From the NCBI RefSeq assembly GCF_009827575.1, contig NZ_WTYR01000001.1, positions 682,001-746,000 of the forward strand: 64,000 nucleotides of DNA, read 5' to 3'. Source of the stretch: Alteriqipengyuania halimionae. GTDB lineage: Bacteria; Pseudomonadota; Alphaproteobacteria; Sphingomonadales; Sphingomonadaceae. Shown here one piece after another: positions 9,093 to 17,696 of the stretch (within the stretch, counting starts at the first letter, position 1; every line of letters starts with the position of its first letter). Made by a program: the position numbers and the translations under genes. Under the pieces are notes generated by a model. It saw nothing but the letters and a program-made list of their open reading frames with translations. It had not been told where the DNA came from and searched no databases.

Positions 9093-10298
9093 ATGGGCGA
9101 AATCCTCTTCCTCGCGCATCGCATCCCGTTTCCGCCCGATCGCGGGGACAAGATCCGCTCGCACCACGTGCTCAAGGCGCTGGCGAAACTTGCCCCCGTG
9201 CATGTCGGCTGCCTGGCGGAAAGCGACGAGGATCGCGCGCACGAGCCCGAGCTTGCGGCGATAGCGGCGAGCCATTGCCTGGCGACGCGCAAAGGCAATC
9301 TCCCGTTCGACGGGATCAAGGCATTGGCAACCGGCCGCCCGGTCAGCGAGACGAGTTTCTATTCGCGCACATTGCAGGACTGGGTCGACCGCACGCTGGC
9401 CGAAAAGACGATCGATGCGATCTACGTCTTTTCCGGCCAGATGACGGCCTATCTGCCCGAGCATCTCGAACAAAAGCTGGTGATCGACTTCGTCGATGCC
9501 GACAGCGCCAAATTCGCCGCCTATGCAGACGATGGCGGGCCGATGGGTTGGGTCTATCGCCGCGAGGCCAATCTGGTGCGCTCGATGGAAGAACGCTTCG
9601 CCGCGCGCGCCGATCACTGCCTCCTGATCTCGGCAGAGGAGGCGGCGGCGTTCGGCGTCGGTTTGCCGTCCGATCATACGTATGATCTGCAGGTGATCGG
9701 CAATGGTATCGATGCCGCTGCGTTCGATCCGGCGGGCACGGAAAGCGATCCGCTCGCGCTATATCACCATCCGCGCCTGATCTTCACCGGCCAGATGGAC
9801 TACCCGCCCAACATCGCGGCAGCCGAGCTTTTGGCGACAAAAATCCTCCCGCAAGTGCGCGAAACCGTGCCCGATGCCACGCTCCATATCGTCGGGCGCA
9901 ATCCGACCGATGCGGTCCGCGCGCTCGAATCCGAGGGCGTTCGGGTGTGGGGCAAGGTTCGGGAAATGCGGGACTTTCTCGGCGCTGCGGACATCGCCGT
10001 CGTCCCGCTCGAAATCGCGCGGGGGGTGCAGAACAAGGTGCTCGAAGCGATGGCGATGGCGCTCCCGTGCGTCGTCAGCGAAGGCGCAGCCACCGGCATC
10101 CCGGCGCGCAATGGCCGCGATTTTCTCGTCGCATCCAGCGCCGAGGATACCGTCGCCGCAATCGTCGCCCTGGCCAACGACACCGAGGCCGCCCTCGAAA
10201 TGGGCCGCGCCGCAAGACGCTGGACCCTAGAAAACGCCAGCTGGGAAGCGGCCCTCGCAGACCTCCCGAAACTGGTTGGGATGGAGGACGCGGCATGA
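9093..10298 (+). CDS. Glycosyltransferase family 4-type sugar transferase, XrtA system-associated
   Basis: 401 aa. The N-terminus MGEILFLAHRIPFPPDRGDK is diagnostic for the XrtA-linked sugar transferase subfamily. It has a GT-B fold: the first Rossmann half ends near residue 200 and the second half carries LIFTGQMDYPPN, TLHIVGRNP and the donor-site region (PLEIARGVQNKVLEAMAMALP) with the conserved Glu. It should add a sugar to the lipid-linked repeat unit on the cytoplasmic face. Its TGA overlaps the ATG of the exosortase gene (ATGA), so translation of the two is coupled. Confidence 0.9.
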   Translation: MGEILFLAHRIPFPPDRGDKIRSHHVLKALAKLAPVHVGCLAESDEDRAHEPELAAIAASHCLATRKGNLPFDGIKALATGRPVSETSFYSRTLQDWVDRTLAEKTIDAIYVFSGQMTAYLPEHLEQKLVIDFVDADSAKFAAYADDGGPMGWVYRREANLVRSMEERFAARADHCLLISAEEAAAFGVGLPSDHTYDLQVIGNGIDAAAFDPAGTESDPLALYHHPRLIFTGQMDYPPNIAAAELLATKILPQVRETVPDATLHIVGRNPTDAVRALESEGVRVWGKVREMRDFLGAADIAVVPLEIARGVQNKVLEAMAMALPCVVSEGAATGIPARNGRDFLVASSAEDTVAAIVALANDTEAALEMGRAARRWTLENASWEAALADLPKLVGMEDAA

Positions 10299-11842
10299 AT
10301 ACGCTGACCGCCCGCCGGCGTACGATCTGGGACGCGCTGCCCGAACCCTGGCGTGCTCCCGCGATCCGGCTCGCCGCGGCCTGGCTCGCACTGATCGTGC
10401 TGTTCCTGCCCGATTGGGCCGACATGGCCGACCAGTGGTGGAATGCCTCGACCTACAACCACGTGCTGTTCGTGCCGTTCATCGCCGGATGGCTCGTCAG
10501 CCTGCGCTTGCCCCAATTGCGCAAGCTCGTACCGCGCGCCTGGTGGCCGGGTATGATCCTGGTGGTGGGCGCCGCAATGGTCTGGCTGCTGGGGGCCTTT
10601 TCCGGGCTCAACCTTGCGCGGCAATTAGGCGCGGTGGCACTGCTGCCCGCCAGTGCGGTCGCACTGCTGGGGCCGCGTGTGGCGCTCGGTGCGCTGTTCC
10701 CGCTCGCTTACCTGATGTTCCTGGTGCCGTTCGGCGACGAGCTTGTGCCCGCGCTCCAGATGATCACCGCCAAGATCTCGATCGCGCTGGTTCATGCCAG
10801 CGGGGTTCCGGCGGTGATAGACGGCGTGTTCATCGAAACGCCGGTCGGCCTGTTCGAAGTGGCCGAAGCGTGTTCGGGAGTGAAATTCCTCGTCGCGATG
10901 GTCGCCTTCTCCGCCTTCGTCGCGAACCTGTTTCTCAAGAGCTGGCGACGGCGCGTGGTATTCGTCGCCTTTGCCATCGTCACCTCGATCGTCGCCAATG
11001 GCATTCGCGCCTGGGGGACGATCTACATCGCCCAGTCGCAGGGTTTGGAGTTCGCCGCCGGGTTCGATCACATCGTCTATGGCTGGGTGTTCTTCGCCGT
11101 GGTGCTCGCATTGGTGCTGGGTATCTCGTGGCGCTTCTTCGACCGCGCGGCAGACGATCCGATGATCGATGCCGAAGCGATCGAGCGGCTGAATCTGGGC
11201 CCTTTGGAGCGCGGCACCGCGCGCCCGCTGATCCTGCTCGCCACGTTCGCCGCCATGGTCCTCGCCGCCCATGCCTGGGCGAGCGCAGCCAATGCGCAGG
11301 AAGCCGACGTGGCCAATACCGTGCTGTTGCCCGAAGTCCCCGGGTGGGAGCGGGTCGCCTATGATCCGCAGCTTGTGTGGGAGCCGAAGGCGGAAGGTGC
11401 GCGCCATCGCCTGATGGGCCGCTATCGCAATGCCGACGGCCGTACGATCGACGTGTTCGTCGCGGTCTATGCCGAACAGACCGAAGGCGCTGAGCCGGGC
11501 GGATACGGGCAGGGCGCGCTCGACCCCTCGACCGGCTGGGCCTATAATGGCGAAGGCGTGGCTGTGCCGGATGCTCGCAGCGAGATGTTGCTCGGCAACG
11601 GCACGGCGGGGCGGGCTGCAGCGACCTTCTACCGCATCGGGGAGACACTCACCGGCAGTCGCACCGCGATCAAGCTCGCCGCGATGCGCGACCGGCTGTT
11701 GCTCGATCCGCGCGCGGTGACGGTGCTGATCCTTTCGCCCGAAACGCGCGATCCGCAAGCGGGCGCGGAAACGATCAAGGACTTCCGCGTTGCGACCGGA
11801 CCGATCGGACCGTGGCTGGACCGGATCGCGATCGGCGAGTAG
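10295..11842 (+). CDS. xrtA: Exosortase A fused to EpsI domain
   Basis: 515 aa starting at the ATGA overlap with the upstream gene. Residues 1-280 form the multi-pass exosortase core (about eight hydrophobic helices) with the catalytic triad expected for the family: Cys193 in EACSG, Arg238 in NGIRAW and His259 in GFDHIVYG. After a further membrane segment (about 303-325) the C-terminal part (about 330-515) is a periplasmic EpsI-type domain (DUF3485; LLPEVPGWERV, FVAVYAEQ, GWAYNGEG). Exosortases cleave PEP-CTERM sorting signals and move the protein on to the surface or the exopolysaccharide. EpsI is often a separate gene elsewhere; here it is fused. No PEP-CTERM substrate is encoded in the window. 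Confidence 0.95.
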   Translation: MNTLTARRRTIWDALPEPWRAPAIRLAAAWLALIVLFLPDWADMADQWWNASTYNHVLFVPFIAGWLVSLRLPQLRKLVPRAWWPGMILVVGAAMVWLLGAFSGLNLARQLGAVALLPASAVALLGPRVALGALFPLAYLMFLVPFGDELVPALQMITAKISIALVHASGVPAVIDGVFIETPVGLFEVAEACSGVKFLVAMVAFSAFVANLFLKSWRRRVVFVAFAIVTSIVANGIRAWGTIYIAQSQGLEFAAGFDHIVYGWVFFAVVLALVLGISWRFFDRAADDPMIDAEAIERLNLGPLERGTARPLILLATFAAMVLAAHAWASAANAQEADVANTVLLPEVPGWERVAYDPQLVWEPKAEGARHRLMGRYRNADGRTIDVFVAVYAEQTEGAEPGGYGQGALDPSTGWAYNGEGVAVPDARSEMLLGNGTAGRAAATFYRIGETLTGSRTAIKLAAMRDRLLLDPRAVTVLILSPETRDPQAGAETIKDFRVATGPIGPWLDRIAIGE

Positions 11843-11851
11843 GCACGCCGC

Positions 11852-13747
11852 ATGTGCGGGATCGCGGGGATTTTCCATCATGGCACGCCCAAACCGGTCG
11901 ATCCCGCGCGGATCGAGCGGATGTGCGATGCGCTGGTCCATCGCGGGCCTGACGGCGCGGGTGTCTGGACGGCGCCGGGCGTCGGCCTCGGCCACCGGCG
12001 CCTCTCGATCATCGACCTTGCCGGCTCGCCGCAACCGATGCCCTCAGCCGATGGCCGCGCGATGCTGGTCTTCAATGGCGAGATCTACAATTTCCGCGCC
12101 CTTCGGCGTGAGTTGGAAGAACTCGGCGCGCGCTTCCGGACGGACGGCGACAGCGAAGTGATCCTGGCAGCCTGGCAACGCTGGGGCCCCGATTGCCTCC
12201 AGCGGCTCGACGGCATGTTCGCCTTTGCGATCTACGATCTGCAGAAGCGACAGATCTTCCTCGCGCGCGACCGGCTGGGAGTGAAGCCGCTCTACATTGC
12301 GGACTTGTCAGACGGCAGCATCGCCTTCGCGTCAGAAATGAAGGGCCTCCTCGCGCTGCCGCAATTGCGCCGCGAAGTCGATCCGCTGGCGGTGGAGGAT
12401 TTCCTAGCCTGGGGCTTCGTTCCCGAGACCCGTTCCATCCTGAAGAACGTGCGCAAGTTGATGCCGGGCCATTTCCTGCTCGCCGGCCACGACATGCCGC
12501 TGCCTGCGCCGCGCCAATGGTGGGATGTGAGTTTTGCGGCCCGCGCCCAAGCGAACGCCGAGGACCTCGAGGCCGAATTGCTCCATCTGATGCGGGAGGC
12601 GGTGACCAGCCGGATGGTCGCCGATGTGCCGCTGGGGGCTTTTCTGTCGGGCGGTGTCGACAGTTCCTCGGTCGTCGCGCTGATGGCCGAGGCGAGCGCG
12701 GCACCGGTCGCGACCTGCTCGATCGGTTTCGATGTCGCCGCGCTCGACGAAAGCGCCCATGCCCGGCAGGTCGCACAATTGTTCGCGACCGAGCATCATG
12801 CCCGCACGGTCTCGCCCGACGAATGGTCAATGGTCGATCGTCTCGCCGGGATCTACGATGAGCCGTTCGCCGATGCTTCGGCATTGCCGACGCTCGCCGT
12901 GTCCTCGCTCGCGCGCGAACACGTCAAAGTAGCGCTTTCGGGTGACGGGGCGGACGAGGCGTTCGCAGGGTATCGCCGCCACAAATTCCACGCCGCCGAG
13001 GAGCGCGCGCGCAGCGTGCTGCCATCGGGCCTCCGCCAGCCTTTGTTCGGCACGCTCGGCGCGATCTATCCCAAGGCCGATTGGCTGCCGCGCCCGCTGC
13101 GCGCCAAAGCGACGCTGCTCTCCCTCGCCGAGGACGGGGCGAGCGCTTATGCGCAGGCCGTCGGAGTTACCTCGCCAGAAATGCGCGCGCGACTTTATTC
13201 GGATGCGTTCAAGCGGGCGCGCGGCGATTATCGTGCGGAAGAGCAGGTCGAACGCTTGATGCGCGAAGCTCCCGCGCAGACCGGGCTGGATGCCGCGCAA
13301 TATGCCGATCTCAAATTCTTCCTGCCCGGCGATATCCTGACCAAGGTTGACCGTGCGAGCATGGCGGTGAGCCTCGAGGCGCGCGAACCGCTGCTCGATC
13401 ATCGACTGGTCGAATTCGCTGCCACCTTGCCCGGCCGGATGCGGTTGCGTGGAGGCGAGGGCAAGTGGTTGGTCAAGAAGGCAATGCGTCGTTTCCTGCC
13501 CGACGACATCCTCTATCGGCCCAAGCAGGGCTTCGTCACGCCGATCGCGCAATGGCTGCGCGGGCCGCTGGCAGGCCAGGCGCGCGCGATTTCGTGCGGA
13601 TCGTGGCTTTCGCGCACCAATTGGTTCGATCCAGCAGCGCTCGAACGGCTTGCGGAACAACATATTGCGGGACGAGCCGATAATTCCCGCGTTTTATGGC
13701 AGATGTTGATGCTCGAAAAAGGTATCGCGCGGCTCGACGCACAATAG
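11852..13747 (+). CDS. XrtA system-associated amidotransferase (asparagine synthase-like)
   Basis: 631 aa. The N-terminal glutaminase domain has the nucleophile Cys2 (MCGIAGIFHHG) and the segment VFNGEIYNFRALR. The C-terminal synthase domain has the PP-loop FLSGGVDSSSVVAL and ALSGDGADEAFAGY, so both half-reactions look intact. Enzymes of this subclass in XrtA loci are thought to amidate a sugar carboxylate of the polymer rather than make free asparagine; that role is known only from context. It is the last gene of the exopolysaccharide operon and is followed by a terminator hairpin at 13761. Confidence 0.92.
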   Translation: MCGIAGIFHHGTPKPVDPARIERMCDALVHRGPDGAGVWTAPGVGLGHRRLSIIDLAGSPQPMPSADGRAMLVFNGEIYNFRALRRELEELGARFRTDGDSEVILAAWQRWGPDCLQRLDGMFAFAIYDLQKRQIFLARDRLGVKPLYIADLSDGSIAFASEMKGLLALPQLRREVDPLAVEDFLAWGFVPETRSILKNVRKLMPGHFLLAGHDMPLPAPRQWWDVSFAARAQANAEDLEAELLHLMREAVTSRMVADVPLGAFLSGGVDSSSVVALMAEASAAPVATCSIGFDVAALDESAHARQVAQLFATEHHARTVSPDEWSMVDRLAGIYDEPFADASALPTLAVSSLAREHVKVALSGDGADEAFAGYRRHKFHAAEERARSVLPSGLRQPLFGTLGAIYPKADWLPRPLRAKATLLSLAEDGASAYAQAVGVTSPEMRARLYSDAFKRARGDYRAEEQVERLMREAPAQTGLDAAQYADLKFFLPGDILTKVDRASMAVSLEAREPLLDHRLVEFAATLPGRMRLRGGEGKWLVKKAMRRFLPDDILYRPKQGFVTPIAQWLRGPLAGQARAISCGSWLSRTNWFDPAALERLAEQHIAGRADNSRVLWQMLMLEKGIARLDAQ

Positions 13748-13760
13748 TTTGCCCCGAAAC

Positions 13761-13787
13761 GTGTCCGCTTTCAGGACACTCGTTTTG
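13761..13787 (+). terminator. Rho-independent terminator of the XrtA exopolysaccharide operon
   Basis: GTGTCC, a 7-base loop and GGACAC form a perfect 6-bp stem. Flanking AAAC and GTTT can extend it across a two-base bulge, and a short TTTT run follows. It lies 14 bases after the amidotransferase stop and before a new candidate promoter. Confidence 0.6.
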
Positions 13788-13838
13788 ATCGTGGTTAAAA
13801 TTCCCTTGCCACCGGGACTCCCACCAGAATAGTTTTGG

Positions 13839-13868
13839 TTAACAACCGATCGATCGCGCTCTTATGCT
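13839..13868 (+). promoter_or_regulatory. Candidate sigma-70 promoter for the RpfF-like gene
   Basis: TTAACA (13839-13844) and TATGCT (13863-13868) are separated by 18 bases, matching 5/6 and 4/6 of the housekeeping consensus. Transcription would start near 13875, giving a leader of about 35 bases before the ATG at 13910. Two TGGTTAA boxes (13792-13798 and 13836-13842), resembling reverse CtrA half-sites, flank the site; the second overlaps the -35. This supports separate transcription from the EPS operon. Confidence 0.4.
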
Positions 13869-13909
13869 TCGTGCGGTCTGGTTGGACAACCAGGCTGATG
13901 GAGGTCGCG

Positions 13910-14866
13910 ATGGACGGATTTCAGGACCACGGACGCAACATCGAATATGCGGGAGACCGTTCGCAGGAACGCGGAACCGCTGCCGAGGAGTTGGTCGATC
14001 GTTCCCACCGTCGCCTCGCCGTGCCGCGCGAGCTGACCTCGCTCGAAGAGCTGGATGTCCTCTACGAAGAGGATCGTTCGGCGATCTGGACGTTCATGCG
14101 GCCCAGCGGGCGCCCGAGCTTCACACCGCACATGCTGGGCGATTTCGAGCGCTGGCAAGATCTGATCGGGCAGAATTTCGGCCCCGACAAGGTTCCATTG
14201 CGCTACCTCCTTCTCGGCAGCCGCGCGCCCGGCGTATTCTGCTTTGGTGGTGATCTGGAACTGTTCGCTCAGCTGATCGAGCGCGGCGATCGCGACGGTC
14301 TGCGCCATTACGGCTATCGTTGCGTGCGCATCCTCGAACGCAATATTCGCGCGCTAGACCTGCCGCTGATCACGATCGGGCTGGTGCAGGGGCAAGCCTT
14401 GGGCGGCGGGTTCGAAGCGCTGCTGAGCTTCGATTTCATCATCGCCGAGAAAAGCGCCACATTCGGCCTGCCCGAAATTATGTTCGGCCTGTTCCCGGGC
14501 ATGGGCGCGCATGCGATCCTCACCCGCAAGCTTGGCGCGGCGATGGCCGATCGGCTGATCCTGTCGCAGGAAACCTGGTCGGCGGAACGGATGTACGAGC
14601 TTGGGCTGGTGCATCAGCTGGCCGAGGATGGCGAGGGGATCGAGGCGGCGAAGGAGTTCATGGCCAAGTCCGAGCGCAAGCATTCCGGACTGGTCGCATC
14701 GAAGAAGGCCACCCGCATAGCCTCGCCCACGCAGCTATCCGAACTCTGCCAGATCGTCGATGTGTGGGCCGATGCGGCGCTCGAACTGTCGCCGACCGAT
14801 CTCAAACTGATGAAGCGTCTCGCTTCGGCCCAGACACGGCTGGTGGACAAGGCGCGCGTCGCCTAA
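13910..14866 (+). CDS. RpfF-like crotonase-fold protein, candidate diffusible signal factor synthase
   Basis: 318 aa from the ATG at 13910, with GGAGGT four bases upstream; ATG 13898 and TTG 13835 are less likely. It is a crotonase-superfamily protein, but its details fit RpfF of Xanthomonas rather than fatty-acid-oxidation hydratases. Matching segments include FGGDLELFAQLIERGDR, RCVR, VQGQALGGGFEALLS, IIAE and GLPEIMFGLFPGMGA, and a tail ending in MKRLASAQTR. The two catalytic glutamates of RpfF (Glu141 and Glu161 in Xanthomonas campestris) correspond to Glu169 and Glu189 here, with the same spacing of 20. RpfF dehydrates 3-hydroxyacyl-ACP and cleaves the thioester to release a cis-2-unsaturated fatty acid signal. 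The N-terminal extension of about 40 residues is not part of the fold. No rpfC/rpfG sensor pair is adjacent. Confidence 0.8.
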   Translation: MDGFQDHGRNIEYAGDRSQERGTAAEELVDRSHRRLAVPRELTSLEELDVLYEEDRSAIWTFMRPSGRPSFTPHMLGDFERWQDLIGQNFGPDKVPLRYLLLGSRAPGVFCFGGDLELFAQLIERGDRDGLRHYGYRCVRILERNIRALDLPLITIGLVQGQALGGGFEALLSFDFIIAEKSATFGLPEIMFGLFPGMGAHAILTRKLGAAMADRLILSQETWSAERMYELGLVHQLAEDGEGIEAAKEFMAKSERKHSGLVASKKATRIASPTQLSELCQIVDVWADAALELSPTDLKLMKRLASAQTRLVDKARVA

Positions 14867-14887
14867 CGCGCGCGTCGTCTGCAACCC

Positions 14888-15586
14888 TTAGCGGGCGTCG
14901 ACCATCACGATCTCGGCGTCTTCTAGTGCCTCGATCTTGATCGTATCTTCGCCGGTGATCGCCACGCCGTCGCGGGACTGCGCTTCGGTGCCGTTCACGC
15001 GGATTTTGCCAGTGGGCGCGACCAGGTACTGATAGCGCGATCCGTCGGTGGACCATTCGGCGGTCTGGCCAGCCTTCAGAGTGGCTGCGACCACTTTCGC
15101 ATCGGTGCGGATGGGGAGGGCATCGTCCTCCTCGGGCATACCGCTGGCGAGGATCTCGAACCCGCCATCGCGCGCCGCCTTGGGAAATTTGCGCTGGCCC
15201 CATCCCGGCGCATCTCCGCGCTGGCTCGGGATGATCCAGATCTGGAACAGCGTCGTGGCCTCGTCCTCGACATTGTATTCGGCGTGGGTGATCCCGGTGC
15301 CGGCGCTCATCACCTGGACATCGCCCGCTGCAGTGCGCCCCTGATTGCCGAGCGAATCCTTATGCGTGATCGCGCCGGTGCGGACGAAGGTGACGATTTC
15401 CATATTGTCGTGCGGATGCGGCGGGAAGCCACTCTTCGGCGCGATCGTATCGTCGTTCCAGACGCGGATCGGGCCCCAGCCCATCCGTTCGGGGTCGTGA
15501 TAGCTCGCAAAGGAGAAATGATGGCGCGCATCGAGCCAGCCATGGTTGGCATGGCCGAGAGAGGCGAAGGGGCGGACTTCGATCAT
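14888..15586 (-). CDS. Pirin family protein (YhhW-like bicupin)
   Basis: 232 aa. The start at 15586 (MIEVRPFAS) is chosen because AGGAA sits seven bases upstream; longer in-frame starts at 15601 and 15664 lack such a site. The N-terminal cupin has the pirin signature GWLDARHHFSFASYHDP and the metal-ligand cluster FPPHPHDNMEIVTFV, with later ligands in GTGITHAEYN. E. coli YhhW of this family has quercetin 2,3-dioxygenase activity in vitro, but the cellular role of bacterial pirins is mostly unknown. It converges on the RpfF-like gene with 21 bases between stops. Confidence 0.88.
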   Translation of the reverse strand: MIEVRPFASLGHANHGWLDARHHFSFASYHDPERMGWGPIRVWNDDTIAPKSGFPPHPHDNMEIVTFVRTGAITHKDSLGNQGRTAAGDVQVMSAGTGITHAEYNVEDEATTLFQIWIIPSQRGDAPGWGQRKFPKAARDGGFEILASGMPEEDDALPIRTDAKVVAATLKAGQTAEWSTDGSRYQYLVAPTGKIRVNGTEAQSRDGVAITGEDTIKIEALEDAEIVMVDAR

Positions 15587-15679
15587 CGGTATTTCCTGCA
15601 TCGGCGGGGTGTTATCGCCGGAATAGTCGATAAGGTGGGAAGCGATCGCGCGTCCGCAAGGCACGGAGCCGCTCGACCA

Positions 15680-16114
15680 TCAGCCGGTTCGGAGGGTCGA
15701 GCAAAAATCCCTTAGTCTCAACTGCAAATCGGGCACGGCGCGATCTTCCTCGAGAAATGCGTCGAAACGCATCATACGCCAGCGCTGGCCTTCGCTACCG
15801 AATGCAATTCCTTCGATTTCGCCGGGCTCGAGCGGAGCGGCGAGGAAATAGCTGTCGGCTCCGCCCGAACGAGGGCTGGAATAGCGTCGACAGTAGCTGA
15901 CGCGATCTACGGGGAGCTTTAGTCCGAATTCCTCCTCGACTTCGCGCATCGCACATTCGGCCGGCGTTTCGTGACCCTCGCGCCCGCCGCCCGGCAAGTC
16001 CCACGAGCCGGGGAAGGGTATGTCCGGCTTATCGTCGCGAAGATAGGCGATCAGTTCGCCGCCCGTGTGGAGCACGATCTTGGCTCCCGAAAACGCGGGA
16101 CTGGCGTCTTTCAA
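15680..16114 (-). CDS. Nudix hydrolase
   Basis: 144 aa. The start is a TTG at 16114 whose bases overlap the stop of zapE (TTGA); a stop codon lies two codons upstream in this frame, so no longer form exists. Residues 43-65 match the Nudix box Gx5Ex7REUxEExGU exactly, with Arg57, Glu58, Glu61 and Glu62 in place. The substrate, a nucleoside diphosphate linked to some moiety, cannot be read from sequence. It is the last gene of the leftward sdhB operon and is probably translated by coupling to zapE. Confidence 0.85.
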   Translation of the reverse strand: MKDASPAFSGAKIVLHTGGELIAYLRDDKPDIPFPGSWDLPGGGREGHETPAECAMREVEEEFGLKLPVDRVSYCRRYSSPRSGGADSYFLAAPLEPGEIEGIAFGSEGQRWRMMRFDAFLEEDRAVPDLQLRLRDFCSTLRTG

Positions 16115-17226
16115 CCTTCACCATGCCCCAGCGCGAGATATTGCTCGCTCTGCATTTCCATTAGACGGCTGACGGTACGATCGAATTCGAAGCTTCCGTC
16201 CCCTGCCTCGTACAGCTCATCCGGCTCGGCATCGGCGGTGGCGAAGAACTTCACGTGTTGTTCGTAGAGCGCGTCGACCAGCTTGGTGAAGCGGATCGCC
16301 TCGTTGCGCATGTCGGGGCCCATTTGCGGGATGCCGACCACGATTACCGTGTGGAAGGCGCGCGCAATCGCGAGGTAATCCGATGCGCCGCGATTTTCGC
16401 CGCACAGTCGCTTGAAGCTGAACACCGCGACGCCCTTGAGTGCCTTGGGCACGTGCAGTGTGCGCCCCCCTCCGAGATCGAGATCGCCGGAGGGCACATG
16501 CTCGGCATCCTCGGGCGCGTAATCGGTCAGGCGGAAGAAGGCCTCGCGCACCTGCGCGGTGGCGTCGTCCCTCAGCGGTGTATGCCAGGCATCGATCCCG
16601 CCGAGCCGGTCGAGCCGGTAATCGGTGGGGCCATTGAGCGGCAAAACATCGAGCCGGTCATGCACCAGCGCGATGAAGGGGAGGAACAGCGAACGGTTGA
16701 GCCCGTCCTTGTAGAGGTCCTTCGGCGGGCGATTGGACGTCGTCACTACCGTCACGCCTTCGTCGACCATCAGCGCGGTAAAGAGGCGGGCCATGATCGC
16801 CGCATCGGCGGTGTTGGTGACGACCATCTCGTCGAAGGCGAGGCAGCGCACATCGGTCGCGATGCGCTTGGCCACGCGTGCCACCGGGCCCTCGGCCTGC
16901 TTCTCGCGCTCTTCGCGGATCATTGCGTCGACTTCGAGCATGAAGGCGTGAAAATGGACTCGCCGCTTGCGGTCGCTATCAAGCGTGGCGACGAACAGGT
17001 CCATCAGCATGGATTTGCCACGCCCGACACCGCCCCACATATAGACCCCGCGCGGGGGCTCGGGCTCGCGGCCCAGCAATTTGCCGAAGAAGCCGCCGGT
17101 ATCGGGCTTGGCTTCGAGTTCCTGCTGCAATTGGTCGAGCCGCTCGGCGGCGGCGCGCTGATCAGCATCGGGGCGCAATTCGTCGCGCGCGACGAGCGCA
17201 TCGTATTCCGCAAGCAAACCGCTCAT
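16111..17226 (-). CDS. zapE: Cell division protein ZapE (AFG1-like ATPase)
   Basis: 371 aa starting at ATG 17226, which overlaps the stop of the thioesterase gene (ATGA). Walker A GGVGRGKS is at residues 65-72 and Walker B CLAFDEM ends near 134. Later family motifs include TSNRPPKDLYKDGLNR, LPFI and the C-terminal FSFKRLCGENRGASDY. ZapE binds FtsZ in E. coli; its eukaryotic relative AFG1/LACE1 works on respiratory complexes. In alphaproteobacteria the gene is often found near sdhB, as here, which fits the second role as well. Confidence 0.92.
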   Translation of the reverse strand: MSGLLAEYDALVARDELRPDADQRAAAERLDQLQQELEAKPDTGGFFGKLLGREPEPPRGVYMWGGVGRGKSMLMDLFVATLDSDRKRRVHFHAFMLEVDAMIREEREKQAEGPVARVAKRIATDVRCLAFDEMVVTNTADAAIMARLFTALMVDEGVTVVTTSNRPPKDLYKDGLNRSLFLPFIALVHDRLDVLPLNGPTDYRLDRLGGIDAWHTPLRDDATAQVREAFFRLTDYAPEDAEHVPSGDLDLGGGRTLHVPKALKGVAVFSFKRLCGENRGASDYLAIARAFHTVIVVGIPQMGPDMRNEAIRFTKLVDALYEQHVKFFATADAEPDELYEAGDGSFEFDRTVSRLMEMQSEQYLALGHGEG

Positions 17227-17696
17227 GAGCGTTTCTTCAGCTTGCGCACGATGCCCGAATAGCTCGCCACCACATCGTCGCCTTGGACCGCTTTGCCTCG
17301 GACGAACAGCATGCTGCCGGTCTCGCGCACGATTTCGCTGAGCGCGTCGAGTGGCCGCTCGGGATCGCCCGAGCCCACGAACTGGGTCGAGAGTTCGACG
17401 GTGACGGCGAAACCGCCATGCCCGCTGCCGACCATGTGCATGGTCGCGAACAGGGCGATGTCGATCAGGCCGAGCGTGGTCGCGCCGTGGATGTTGTCGC
17501 CCAGGTTGGTGTGCTTGCGCTCGGGAAACATGCGGAGGCGGCAGTGGTCGCCTTCGCGCCGGACCCACATCTCGCCCAGCACCGCGGTGTTGTAGCGACT
17601 GGTGTCTTCCAGGCCCCAGCTATGCCAGCCCGGTTCGCCGGTATGGCTTTCGGGCAAGGGTCGGTAATCGATGAATTCCGGAACGACGTCCGACAC
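17223..17696 (-). CDS. PaaI-like hotdog thioesterase
   Basis: 157 aa beginning directly after the sdhB stop. The hotdog fold is suggested by the central segment NLGDNIHGATTLGLIDIALFATMH (positions around residues 64-87), with the Asn/Gly-containing active-site turn before the long helix typical of PaaI/acyl-CoA thioesterases, followed by strands FAVTVELSTQF and SMLFVRGKAV. It presumably hydrolyses an acyl- or aryl-CoA; the substrate is unknown. Position between sdhB and zapE with no spacing indicates cotranscription. Confidence 0.8.
   Translation of the reverse strand: MSDVVPEFIDYRPLPESHTGEPGWHSWGLEDTSRYNTAVLGEMWVRREGDHCRLRMFPERKHTNLGDNIHGATTLGLIDIALFATMHMVGSGHGGFAVTVELSTQFVGSGDPERPLDALSEIVRETGSMLFVRGKAVQGDDVVASYSGIVRKLKKRS

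Noticed and set aside
13792-13842. CtrA binding sites before the RpfF-like gene
   Set aside because: Two TGGTTAA half-sites are 44 bases apart and not in the TTAA-N7-TTAA arrangement, so the match is too loose to call.
13748-13910. RpoN (sigma-54) promoter, known for some XrtA loci
   Set aside because: A TGGCA sequence occurs on the minus strand but the TTGC element at the proper distance is absent, and orientation is wrong.
17227-17568. Possible N-terminal extension of ZapE
   Set aside because: It would run through the thioesterase gene in another frame. The ATG at 17226 gives the normal ZapE length and an ATGA junction.
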